Source: Galeruca laticollis (Eukaryota > Arthropoda > Insecta > Coleoptera > Chrysomelidae). From it: 64,000 bases of DNA. The notes below the pieces were generated by a model, which was not told the origin of the DNA, ran no database searches, and saw nothing but the letters and a program-made list of their open reading frames with translations. The position numbers were made by a program, and so were the translations under genes. Where the stretch lies: positions 101,629,610-101,693,609 of the forward strand of contig OY998180.1 of the NCBI GenBank assembly GCA_963921935.1, read 5' to 3'. Numbering within the stretch: position 1 is the first letter of the stretch; each line of letters starts with the position of its first letter. Positions 11,855 to 22,554 of the stretch are shown in pieces.

Positions 11855-11929
11855 CTGTTGAAGGTAATTGTACCATGCCACTGAACTGTTGTGGCAATTC
11901 TTGTTGTTGGGGAGTAAAACTTACTTCAT
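11855..11929 (-). CDS. Candidate internal exon, 75 nt, Gln-rich
   Basis: On the minus strand a pyrimidine-rich 'ttatatttttag' acceptor precedes 11929 and a 'GTAGGT' donor follows 11855. The 75-nt exon is open in the frame 'DEVSFTPQQQELPQQFSG...', giving a phase 1-1 symmetric exon of about 25 residues with no stop. Two other frames are not needed to explain it. No transposase motif is present, so a host gene exon is possible. The THAP-like fragment upstream on the same strand (12982-13211) is the only candidate partner, but its 3' junction phase does not match directly. An intervening exon would be required. Function unknown. Confidence 0.35.
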
Positions 11930-12885
11930 CTAAAAATATAAAAACATTTCTTACACTGACAAAAATATAAATAATAATTATAACGGAAAATGTTCACATT
12001 GCAACAAGTGTACAGAATAATAAAAACTATAGTTCAGCCTACATATTTAAGATATATTAACGTTGAAAAGATGGTGTGGTCACCTCAAAATGTTGAGCTT
12101 ACATGAAAGTTGAACTTATCCGAACTTCCCAGCAGTCCACAAAGAAACTATACTGTTGGGATCCAGCTTATTATGTACTTTTGGCTTGTGCCGTCAGGAA
12201 GTTTGAATATATACACCGTCGACAGAACACGTTTTTTACTGCTAGTTTTACAGCGACATTTCAGTCCCCACAGATTTGATTATTGTATTTCCACTACGAA
12301 GGCTATACCTACTTTAAACAGTTTACTTACTACTGGGGCAGGATATGCTTGGACATTTTAAAGTTGATAAACAGGGCTCTTATCTTAATGACTGGAATAA
12401 GAATTTCCTGTCTACATTTATAAGACCCGAGATAGAGGAAGTCGTCTTTCTTTTAGGCAAACAAGCGAAATTTGTGACGTTACTCTGTTACTATAATTAT
12501 TAATATGATTTGATAACAAGATCTACCAGAGGATATGTATAACAAGTCAAAACTGTTAAATATAGATGTTTTCAAGTGTTATTGCACTTTACTAGTTCTT
12601 GAGTGTAGATAATTTATTTAGCTCAGAAAAATTAACTCAAAGCATTCAAAATAATTCGTAGATAATAGTATCCTTAAAAACTGATGAAGCCTGTAAAAAT
12701 TATATATGTATAAAAACACAAAATGTTGACAGTATTAACAGTAAATTAGTTTTAAGCTGACGATCAGTTTAATGAATGTAACATTTTGTAGACGACTTTT
12801 GTTCTTTTATGACACAGCTTATCAGGGATTAGTTCCTAGGTTATGTTAATACTAACAATCTATTAATGCAAAAAAGAAAACTTTT
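11930..12885. other. No recognisable feature
   Basis: AT-rich sequence between two minus-strand exon-like pieces. The plus-strand ORF at 12110-12361 shows no motif and is treated as chance. I see nothing else that can be supported. Confidence 0.4.
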
Positions 12886-12888
12886 GTA

Positions 12889-13211
12889 CCTGATCAATAA
12901 AACCCAATAAACATTCTGTAGAGTATTTAAATATCTACTTTTTCTCCAGCTTGATTTAGGCGTATGATCCAGATTACTGGCAAGATGTAACGTTGGCACT
13001 GCGTCACGAGTAAGGCCCCTTTTCGTACCTGCAACTTTACGACTTCTTTCAAAGTGCTCTTCACACACCACGTACTTTTGATATACTTCCCCCACGGAAT
13101 ACGTATCATAACTCTGCGGACGTTTATTTTCTAGCCACATTCCATATACTTTCGGATAAGTTTTTGTAAAACGATGCATTTACCCATGCGATTGTTACAA
13201 CCCGGTACACA
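12889..13211 (-). pseudogene. THAP-type zinc-finger domain fragment
   Basis: Reading the minus strand from 13211 gives 'CVPGCNNRMGKC', a CxxxC pair like the start of a THAP C2CH finger. After a one-base frameshift it continues 'HRFTKTYPKVYGMWLENKR', then 'YVVCEEHFE' (the CxxH pair) and 'AVPTLHL', the AVPTIF-like box that closes THAP domains. The order and spacing (about 75 residues) fit the family. THAP domains bind DNA and are found in P-element transposases and host regulators. No ATG precedes the first Cys in frame. A possible donor, 'gatcag/gtacaa', follows at about 12888. The single frameshift argues for a pseudogene. Confidence 0.6.
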
Positions 13212-13664
13212 TTTTCTTAATTTTAAAGAGAGGGTTTATAGTTTTCATCCATAAAAAAAACAATAAATAATTTATCTATACAAAAAAATTATCACTGCAA
13301 CCACAGATCATATATACTAACTAGGTACTATTAGAAAAAGACTGCAAGCAGATGTGCTGTAAAAATAAAAATGATTTCAAAGTGAATCTTTTTCTTCTAC
13401 TTCTATTATTCATAATTCATGTCGTCACAGATCACCGCCCAGCTGAATGAAGCTTTTTCACACTGCCATCTTTACGAGAATAGAGAAAGCTTGCAGTCAA
13501 TGAATCACAAAAATATTTCTTTTTTATCGAATAACTACGTAAAACTTCTATAGTAACTGGTTTTTTCCTCATAGGACGTATCATTCTTTAACAATATATT
13601 CTTGTAGGTATAATGGCTTTAGTGTCATTTGAACATGGTGCTTTATCTAGTCTTCAATTGTGGT

Positions 13665-14265
13665 AGCTCATTATCCATGACGAAAATACTGTTGGGTGGA
13701 ATTTTTGGTAAGAGTTTTTAGAATCAATGTTCAAATAATTCGTCTGTAGCATCATCATGATAAAATCCACTGAGGAGTCCTTAATATTCTTTGCCGATAA
13801 AGACAACGCATTTAGTACCTATAAAACTATTTTCAGCTCCTGCGCGAATTATCGTAATGCGTTTTCCTTTATAAGACGGCGCATTAGTTTGGCACAAGTC
13901 AGATGAGTCTACCCAACTTTTGTTTGGAATATCGTGTGTATCGAACCAAGTTTTATCCAAATACAACACTGTTTTACCATATTCTTAAATTCGTTTATTG
14001 CAAATAAATATTCAAATCTTCATTTCTTAAGGCGCACAGATTCCATTATGATATTTCTGCGACTACTGAGTTTTTTTAATCAGTTTTGTAAAAGAGATTT
14101 CCTTAAAGTCTCTTTGCAACACTGGATACCAGTTTCATTATTTTTAAGCCATTCCAATAAAATATCTAATGTAGGCACAATTTTCTCTTTATGCAAGATA
14201 TTGTTCTTCGAATTTTATATCTACGTTACAGCCATCTAGTTTCCTTGAACCGCCAGGCTTCTCGT
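13665..14265 (-). pseudogene. IS630/Tc1-like transposase relic, second copy
   Basis: This is the same DDE_3 lineage as 8244-9571 but much more decayed. Reading 14265 to 13665 over several frames gives 'IVPTLDILLEWLKNNE', then the first catalytic motif as 'LYLDKTWFDTHDIPNKSW' (the Glu after Asp is now Lys), 'RITIIRAGAENSFI', and 'LPKIPPNSIFVMDN', the second catalytic Asp. It ends there. The third catalytic segment is missing. Multiple stops and shifts make it clearly non-functional. Confidence 0.75.
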
Positions 14266-14269
14266 TTCT

Positions 14270-15170
14270 TTTTAAAATAGGGTTACTTACTATTTTAAAC
14301 ACTGTGGAATACGGTGTTTTTGTTAAAGGTTAAAGACTCACAGCTTGATTATTGGACAGTCCATGTCCCAGAAGGGAAGTATAAACATTCAATATAATTT
14401 GTTTCTCATGAGGCTGAAACATTTGTCACTAGTCGTCTACGACCACCAGTTGAAGTACTAGCTTCAGAATGAGCCCATGGACGCCACATTTTTCACGACA
14501 AAGAAATCGAATAGATACAACTGACAGAACGAAATATTAGGTAGGCAATGACTAAATGTTGTTTATCTTTCCCTCTTTTATTTCTGAAATTGGAAAGCGG
14601 TCAGTTTTCAAATAGTTTTCTTTTCCAAATCTGGTAGGTAATTTATTTTGTAACCGCAAATAGACCATTATAATCTCGTTAATAGCCCATTAGTACTGGA
14701 AGTCTGGTGGCCAGGTAAGTAAATTTGGCATTTACACACATTTAAACAAAAATGCCAAACTATTTTATGAGATATTTTAATCCGGACTTGGGAATCTTTT
14801 AAGGACACGCAATTTTATTGTTGGGCCATATTTCGAACAATGGTGCTAATGAGGGTCGTCGGCTAATATTGATTTAGGACCTTCATGGGTTTCTGGTTTT
14901 ACTTTACTCTTCCTTCGTAACAATAAAACCATTACTTTTCGTGGTATTTAAAGTTAAAAATGAGCTGTACAATTATTTTGAATAATATTTTGTATTAATT
15001 ATGTCGGTGTTTTGGGTCACAGGATTGCATTTATTACGCAAATAAAACTTTAATCAGTTTAATCAAAAAACAAACGTTATTTATTGAAATTTCTTGAAAG
15101 GAATAAATGCATTTAACATTTAAAAACAAATTGTGGTTACGACAAATAATGTGAACAAAACTTAAAAACC
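14270..15170. other. No recognisable feature
   Basis: AT-rich sequence between two transposase relics. No protein motif, long repeat or splice-flanked ORF could be supported. Confidence 0.4.
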
Positions 15171-15173
15171 TTT

Positions 15174-15541
15174 TATAACAAAAAATGTTCCATACGACCC
15201 CCGTTTACCTCAATAAACTTATCAATTCTTTCGTTAATCGAACTTCAAAAAAATATGTTTGGGTGATTGGCAAGACAATTAGCGGGATTTACTATAGTTA
15301 CGAAGGAAGTGTACATTATTTACATAGAAAGTGATAGATAATCTAAAAATTGTACTAAAATGGCAATTCCGCCAGTGGCGAATAATGTGGGAAGGATTAA
15401 TCACTTACTTGCCTCTGTAGCTGTCGCCAGAAACGTTATTTAACATAATTTAGTAACTGCACTTCCTGCTAAATATACAAGGATAAGTCAAATAGTTTTA
15501 AAGTACTGGGCACAAATACCTTTTAAATAAAACACCCTGTA
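15174..15541 (-). pseudogene. Mariner/Tc1-like element relic: C-terminal transposase tail and element end
   Basis: On the minus strand 15255 to 15174 reads 'INERIDKFIEVNGGRMEHF', which matches the conserved C-terminus of insect mariner/Tc1-like transposases, followed by a stop. The opposite edge, near 15531-15541, is 'acaccctgta', i.e. 'tacagggtgtttta' on the minus strand, a frequent terminal sequence of such elements. The interval between lacks the DDE core, so this is an internally deleted copy. Confidence 0.55.
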
Positions 15542-15655
15542 ACTCAGAAATGAGCCACATTTTATCGAAGTAATTTAGGTTAAATCTTAATATTTTGAGC
15601 TTCAACTTAAAATATCTCCAATTATTAATGAAACACCTTGTACAAATAGCAAACA
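15542..15655. repeat. MITE-like end segment
   Basis: The segment ends in 'attattaatgaaacacctt', whose reverse complement recurs next to the palindrome at 10192-10222. It is likely an end of a small non-autonomous element. Confidence 0.35.
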
Positions 15656-16005
15656 CTTGTCTATGAAAGCATTTATTCCTTTTAGAAATATATTTACCTA
15701 GCCAAGACTAATTTTTTTTCATAGTAGTGTGGCCTTGGCATAGCATAGGTCTTAAACTGGGTATAATACATATTTGTTTTCATTCTCCCCTATTCGAAGT
15801 GCCACTTTCGATTTTGATAAGGCAATTGAAAGCGAAAGTAAAACATACTAAGTGATGCAACGGCACTAGAAATATTTACTTTGTCGATTTGCATAACATG
15901 AGTTTCTGTTTCTTGAACAGTTTCTTGATTTTAGTTTTGCTGAATCTGTTATGCCTCATGGAGTCTACTACATATCCATCAGCCACCGCTGACAACCACA
16001 GATAA

Positions 16006-17048
16006 CCCACAGATAGATGAGACACTGATTGTGGCGCCATCTAAAGAGCCTGTCGACTAAACAATTGAGTGATGTTAAAAGATTTCTGTAATTTTAGGTT
16101 TTCCCGGTATATTCAAATTTACTGTATTTTAATTATTTTATTTCAAAATAACCATTTATAGTCCATCATTTGACATTACATTCAATTAAACTCAATTGAG
16201 TTAAATTAAATGAAATATCAAATGATGGCCATAAATGGTTAATTAAATTGGAAAAAATAAAACAGTAATCATATAAACAGTTTATTTATTTTGGTATAAA
16301 AATACACAACAAATAATTTCTTTCACAAAGTACTTTTCTTAACAAACAGAATGACAATAAATAAACTATAATGTAAAAACAATGCAATAATTCAAGAATA
16401 ATTTGAGTAACATACATTCTAGATTGGAGTATCATTACATTTTTAAATGATGTTAAATCAAGATAAAAGTAGAAAATTATTTATAATAAGTTTATATTAA
16501 GTTATTTCTTTATTATTATACTCCTATTAACACACAGAACTGGACAAAATACTGGAGTATAACTGCTACTTACTTAATAAAAAAAAATGTTACCAATGAG
16601 TAGTTAACTACAATTTTTGGCAACTTTCTGCGAAAGAAAATATTTGAGTATAATTACTGTAACTGTTAAAATAACAACAATAAATATGTAAATATACAAA
16701 TATGTTTGAAAATTTATATCAAGAAAAGAAAACAAAATGCGCTTACTATTGAAATAATAAGTTTACACATGTTTTTGTACTAAGCCAAAAAAAATGTTTG
16801 AATGTTTAAATTTTTTTGGTTTTTTTGAATTCCTTATTTTGGAGTTTTCGATATTTTTATGAATTCTTGATTTTTTTGTTTTTAACTATTTTTTGATTTA
16901 TTGTTTTTTTAATTTTTTGTCTTAATTGGATATTTTGAATTTTTGGCTACCGCTAGACCAAATAATTAGACGTAATGCCTCAACAAAAGTTAATACTCAC
17001 TTTAATTTCCCATAAATTGTCATACCATGGGCTATATATGAAAATCGG
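16006..17048. repeat. Dispersed repeat family A, copy 2
   Basis: This copy is co-linear with 1599-2844 apart from a ~300-bp deletion and small indels. Its internal palindrome (about 16150-16246) is cleaner than in copy 1: 'atcatttgacat' and its complement flank a perfect centre 'aactcaattgagtt'. No coding sequence is present. Confidence 0.65.
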
Positions 17049-17182
17049 CAAGGGGTCAATACTTTCCATCCCATAGCTGGTGGAGGGAATAGCTATAACA
17101 TAAAATAAAACCCAGATTATTATTTTTTCAATGAGTAAATTTTAAAATGGAATTGTCTGAGTATGGTGTACACACTAGATAT

Positions 17183-17697
17183 AAATTGAGTGAATGAAAA
17201 GACGAGTACTGAGTGTGTAATTTTATTAAAATTCCAGCTAAGCGCTTTCAGCCATTAGGCCTTTCTCAAAGCTGTCGACAAGAGAAAAACATACAACAGG
17301 TGTCAAAAAACATCAAACCCTGTAACTGCTATATACAATGAAATGAAATGTTTGATGTTACATCATTTTTTAAGTAAAATTTGTTAAAATTACCCTATAA
17401 AGAGGGTGTACACACATATCATTTAGTTGATAATTTCAAATTAGACGTTTCGTTATGTGAATTACAATTGTACACTCTCTTTATAGGGTAATTTTAATAA
17501 ATTTTACTTAAATAATGATGTAATACCAAACAATGTATTTCATTGTATGTAGCAGTTACAGGGTTTGATGTTTTTTGACACCTGTTTTATGTTTTTTCTT
17601 GACGACAGCTTTGAGAATGGCCTAATGGCTGAAAGCACTTAGACGGAATTTTAATAAAATTACACACTCAGTACTCGTCTTCTCATTCACTCAATTT
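17183..17697. mobile_element. Foldback element with ~235-bp inverted arms
   Basis: The left arm starts 'aaattgagtgaatgaaaaga' and the right arm ends with its complement. Arms meet around 17420-17470. Both arms contain a conserved stem-like segment 'tggcctaatggctgaaagc'. A solitary arm of the same family lies at 47053-47318. No protein is encoded. Confidence 0.75.
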
Positions 17698-17752
17698 ACG
17701 TTTTAAAATGTCCAAAATTATAGCATGCAATATTGAATACAATAAAACTTAC

Positions 17753-18185
17753 CATCAATTTTTGTTAATTTCCACTCATATGGTAAGGCAAATCAAACTG
17801 TCTTAATAACCTGCCTTCGTCTTTCTCAATTCTAAAGAAACACTGTTTTTGAAAATGAAGGGAACATATCCTCCATCGTTTCCTCGTCGACAAATTTAAT
17901 GATTTATTACCACCGTGTTTCAGCCATATTAATTTTATCTTCCTGGGTTGGAGGAACAAAACTGTAAAAAGAAATATTTACTTTAGTAATGCAGCAATTT
18001 TCAGTTTAGCTAATGTAAAAAACAACCATGATCTCTAAAGTTGTCTATTAAATTAGTAAAAATTCTGTGTTTTATAAAAATAAAGATAATGGTTGTTAAT
18101 TGAGAAAGAAAAAATGCTCAATTTTTTTTAATAAAAGTTACCGAGTACACCACTTATTAAACTCCTTCAGAATACACTTTGACAT
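17753..18185 (-). pseudogene. THAP-like zinc-finger exon with splice signals, possibly two exons
   Basis: On the minus strand a 'tttctttttacag' acceptor precedes 17961, and the frame contains 'IWLKHGGNKSL', 'RICSLHF' (the CxxH pair of a THAP finger) and 'GRLLRQFDLPYHMSG'. A consensus donor 'gtaagt' follows 17753, but the frame has a stop just before it. Upstream, an ATG at 18185 starts 'MSKCILKEFNKWC', which ends in a donor 'cg/gtaact' at 18142. Joining these two pieces does not preserve the THAP frame. The domain's first Cys pair is therefore not convincingly present. It is a decayed THAP gene or P-like element fragment. Confidence 0.45.
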
Positions 18186-18189
18186 TGTC

Positions 18190-19490
18190 TTTTCAATTAA
18201 TAACAATAAAGCAATGAAACAACAGATAAATATTACACTATAGCAATTAAAAAATACACCAAAAGACCGAAACCTTATAATAACCTCAACCTCAACACTT
18301 GAACTAAGAAAACGATAACAGATAACCTGTGGGGACGAGCAATATGACATCGCGCATATGCAGTAATAAAAATCAATAAAATTAGATTACTAACGACGTT
18401 ACAGTTTTCGTTAATTTTTTGGAATTATCTACCGATATTAGTTACTCGACAGTCTCTATAGATGGCACGCTCTTCAGTGGCCCTAGCCTGCTGACGACTT
18501 CCACCCTCCATGTTTTTTCATATATAAAATGTCCACGTCTAGGGCACTGGCTAATAATTTAGAAGACGTTCTGCGAAACGAGTGGCTGGTGTACTAATTT
18601 TCATAAGACATTTTTGCAATTGTAGGTTATGTTTTCCAACTATCTGATTTACACTTCTGCCACGCTCATACCGATAAAAGAAGCGTTCATCTTGAGCTTT
18701 CTTTGGCCGGAGTTACATGTAATGATCAACAATCCTTTACATTTAGATTATATAGCTCGTCAGTTCGGCATGCCCCAGCTACAATAGACTCTTACGAGTC
18801 GCAGTGGAGGGCCTTACAGACCCACTCACTACATACCTAACAGTTCGACATGCCCCAGCTACTCCAAAAATGTTTTGTTTTTGAAAATGTTACTTGAAAT
18901 AAGCCTGTCCAATTGGTCTTGAGTTATTGGGATTTTTCATAAATACCTATAAATTTCGATACGTCCTAGTTTTTATTTATAGAAATAGTCAATTTCAGCA
19001 TGAAGTATTCTGACCATAATGTAGCATGCTATGTTTTTGATTTTTCTAGGAAAAATGTAAATAACACATCTTCAGTTATTGTGGAAACGTCATTCGTTGC
19101 ACACTATTTCATGAAATTTTCGTAAGCTTGATTGTACCCACCTTCGGATTTGTCCGGCAACAAACTTCTGCATGCAAAATTATTAACGAAATTCATGTTA
19201 ATTTATGACAGAGTATTCAATGATATTTGACAAATGTCATGAAATAATGCTTTTGTATTGTTACCAAAGTAACGTTAACGACAATCCACCTGTTATACTA
19301 ATTTTATTATAACCACAAAGTCATTGTATTATATTAAATGTTGAGGGGGCAATGAAACGTTTAATACATTACACGCAGCGAAAGTTCTTACAGCATTGGT
19401 TATGCTTACTCTTTGCCTCGGCCATTTAAAAACACATCACACCTAAAAGTAAACTTTCGCAGCTTGTAATGTAAATAAATATAAATTAAA
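18190..19490. other. No recognisable gene
   Basis: The phrase 'catgccccagctac' occurs twice (about 18770 and 18850), suggesting a small local duplication. No ORF with a motif was found. Confidence 0.4.
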
Positions 19491-19497
19491 CCATATA

Positions 19498-20308
19498 AAA
19501 ATAAACGGTTTTAAAGATTAACACTAACTTTTCCGCATCTGTGAGATGCCCTGAACAATATGATATCATAAAATTGTTACTTGTATACACTTCGGGGGAT
19601 GTATCGTGCTAACAAACCGAAATTTCTCCAAAAATAACCAGTAGTATATCTGGATTTATAGGACCCGCTGCACTCGCTATAGTCAGCTGAAAATCCATAG
19701 GGTACATTTGTGAGACACCTTGAATAATTTTCAAGCATAAAATTGGTCACTTGTATACATCCTGTAAGTTGTATCGTACTAACAAACTGAAAATTCTCCA
19801 AAAATTATAAAAATTTGCTACTTCAGGTACCATAGCACCCGTTATTCTGGATTTAGTAAGATGAATATCGATAGGGTTATTCATTGAGACCTTCTGAATA
19901 ATATCCAATTATAAAATTGGTCACTTGTATATACTCCGGAGGCTGTATCGTGCTAACAAACTGAAAATGATAAAAATGACATAAATGTCATACTTAAAGT
20001 ACTATAGCACCTGTTGTACTGACTCTCGTAGGCTAAAATTCAATAAGGTTCATCTCTGAGATGTCTTGAATAATACTAAATCATAAAATTGGTGACTTGT
20101 TGCACTCCGGAGGCTCTATCGTGCTAACAAACTGAAATTTCTCATAAAATCACAAAAATGTCGTACTTCAAGTACCATAGGACCCGTTGTACTAGCTCTG
20201 GTGAGTTAAAAATCTATAGGGTTCATTTGTGAGATGTCCTTAATAATATTCACTGATAAAATTAGTGACTTGTTGCACCCCGGAGGCTGTATCGTGTAAC
20301 GACGACAA

Positions 20309-20339
<31 letters not shown>

Positions 20340-22245
20340 ATACACACAGGATATTTTTTCTAATAACCGTTTTTTCGTGTTTTTGTTGATGGAAAACGTG
20401 AAAATTCAAAATTCCAACTTTTTTTGGGGTAAACCAATACTTTTCTCGCATATAAGATAGGTTTGGGGAAAAGAAATAAACGGTTTTAAGGATTAAAACT
20501 AACTTTTCCGCATCTGTGGCCCTGAACAATATTCTAACGTAAAATTGTCACATACTCGTATATAAACTTCGGGAGATGTATCGTGCTAATAAACCGATAT
20601 TTCTCCATAAATAACCAAAAATGTAGTATATCTGGTTTATAGGACCCGCTGTACTCGTTCTAGTCAGCTGAAAATCAGTGGGGTACATATGTGAGACATC
20701 TTGAACAATATTCAATCATAAAATTACTACTATAGCACCTGTTGTACTGGCTCTGGTGAGCTGAATATCAATAGGGTTCATCTGTGTGATGTCCTGAATA
20801 ATATTCAATCATAAAATTGGTGACTTGTTGAACTCCAGAAGCTGTATCCTGCTAACAAACTGAAATTTCTCAAAAAATTACAAAAATGTCCTACTTCAAG
20901 TACTATAGCACCCGTTGTACTGGTTCTGGTGAGCTGAAAATCAATAGGGTTCATCTGTGAGAAGTCCTTAACAATATGCAATCATAAAATTGGTGACTTG
21001 TTGCACTCCGGAGGCTGTAGCGTGCTAACAAGACATGTAACGAAAAGTGGCCGACGACAACGATGACGACGACATACACACAGGATTTTTTTTTCTAAAA
21101 ATCGTTTTTTCGTATTATTGTTGATGGAAAACGTAAAAATAACTTAAAAAAAATGTCAAAGTTCCAACTTTCTTTGGGGTAAACCAATACTTTTCTCGCA
21201 TATTAGATAGGTTGGGAAAAGTAACATTTATTTTATAAATACTTCTTGGATAAATGCATCTCCAGTTAATATTTGTTACTTTTCCGCCCAACCTATCTAA
21301 TATGCGAGAAAAGTATTGGTTTACCCCAAAAAAAGTTGGAACTTTGAAATTTTTTTTAGTTATTTTTACGTTTTCCGTCAAAAAACGATTTTTAGATAAA
21401 AATCCTGTGTGTATGTCGTCGGCCACTTTTCGTAACATGTCTTGTTAGCACGATACAGCCTCCGGAGTGCAACAAGTCACCAATTTTATTATTGCATATT
21501 GTTAAGGACATGTCACGTATGAACCTTATTGATTTTCAGCTCACCAGAGCCAGTACAACGGGTGCTATGGTACTTGAAGTACGACTTTTTGGTCATTTTT
21601 TGAGAAATTTCAGTTTGTTAGCACGATACAGCCTTTGGAGTTTAATAAGTCACCAATTTTATGATTGAATATTATTCAGGACATCACACAGATGAAACCT
21701 ATTGATATTCAGCTCACCAGAGCCAATACAACAGGTGCTATAGTACTTTAAGTACGATATTTTTGGGGAAATTTCAGTTTGTTAGCACGATAACGTCTCC
21801 GGAGTATATACAAGTGACCAATTTTATGATTGGATATTATTCAGAGCGACTCAAGTATGAACCCGATTGATATTCAGCTCACTAACGCCAGTACAACGGG
21901 TGCTATGGTACTTGAAGTACCAAATTTTTGTAATTATTGGAGAATTTTCAGTTTGTTAGCACGATACAGCCTCCAGAGTGTATATAAGTGATCAATTTTA
22001 TGATTGAATATTGTTCAAGATGTTTCACATATGTACCCTACTGATTTTCAGCTGACTAGAACGAGTACAGCGGGACCTATAAATCCAGATATATTACATT
22101 TTTGGTTATTTTTGGAGAAATTTCGGTTTGTTATCACGGTACATCCCCCGAAGTGTGTACAAGTGACAATTTTATGATAGAATATTGTTCAGGGCCACAT
22201 ATGTGGAAAAGTTAGTTTTAATGTTTAAAACCGATTATTATTCAT
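19498..22245. mobile_element. Foldback element of ~174-bp tandem repeats, copy F2 (largest)
   Basis: The left arm begins 'taaacggttttaaagatta' and has five units ('aaaattg' or equivalent at 19570, 19739, 19913, 20085, 20258). A (GAC)n microsatellite and spacer (20297-20465) follow. The arm then restarts at 20476 with further units. A central inverted repeat (21150-21230 against 21275-21355, 'ctatctaatatgcgagaaaa') sits around 21240-21275. The right arm (21440-22240) has five inverted units and ends in the complement of the start. The arms are symmetrical, as in foldback (Galileo/FB-like) transposons. No transposase is encoded. Confidence 0.8.
20297..20340. repeat. (GAC)n microsatellite
   Basis: A run of about a dozen gac triplets with one interruption lies in the spacer of foldback F2. 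A shorter relic of the same tract is at 21050-21072. Confidence 0.9.
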
Positions 22246-22554
22246 TTGAGGTGCACGAAAAGTTTGATCAGTTAACAGCTATGTAGATAATTTAACAATA
22301 ATGAGGTCAGCTGTATTATGAATTGACTGATTAAGTTACTGGTAAGTTCCGGTAAGATAAATAAATAATATCCGTCCGATAAATGTATTAAATGTATTTT
22401 TGATTCAATTTTCATCTCTTCGATATCTAACAGGAATTTAAGGTGACGTTACACTTTTGTCAGTTTTTGTGCCACGGAGGGCTTCTGTAATGTAGATATG
22501 ATTAGGTAAGAATTTGAATTAAAAGTTAACTACACCACAAATTACCGATGCTAA

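Noticed and set aside
12110..12361. 83-codon plus-strand ORF
   Set aside because: No motif, no splice context, ordinary for chance in this sequence length.
18138..18350. 70-codon minus-strand ORF as a membrane protein
   Set aside because: The hydrophobic stretch lies upstream of a better ATG (18185) and is probably non-coding leader; only the last 14 codons are exon-like.
20206..20529. 107-codon ORF with an Arg run
   Set aside because: The Arg tract is the translated GAC/GTC microsatellite; the rest is foldback repeat.
21115..21448. Opposed ORFs of 107 and 64 codons with similar peptides
   Set aside because: They are the two arms of the central inverted repeat of foldback F2 read in both directions.
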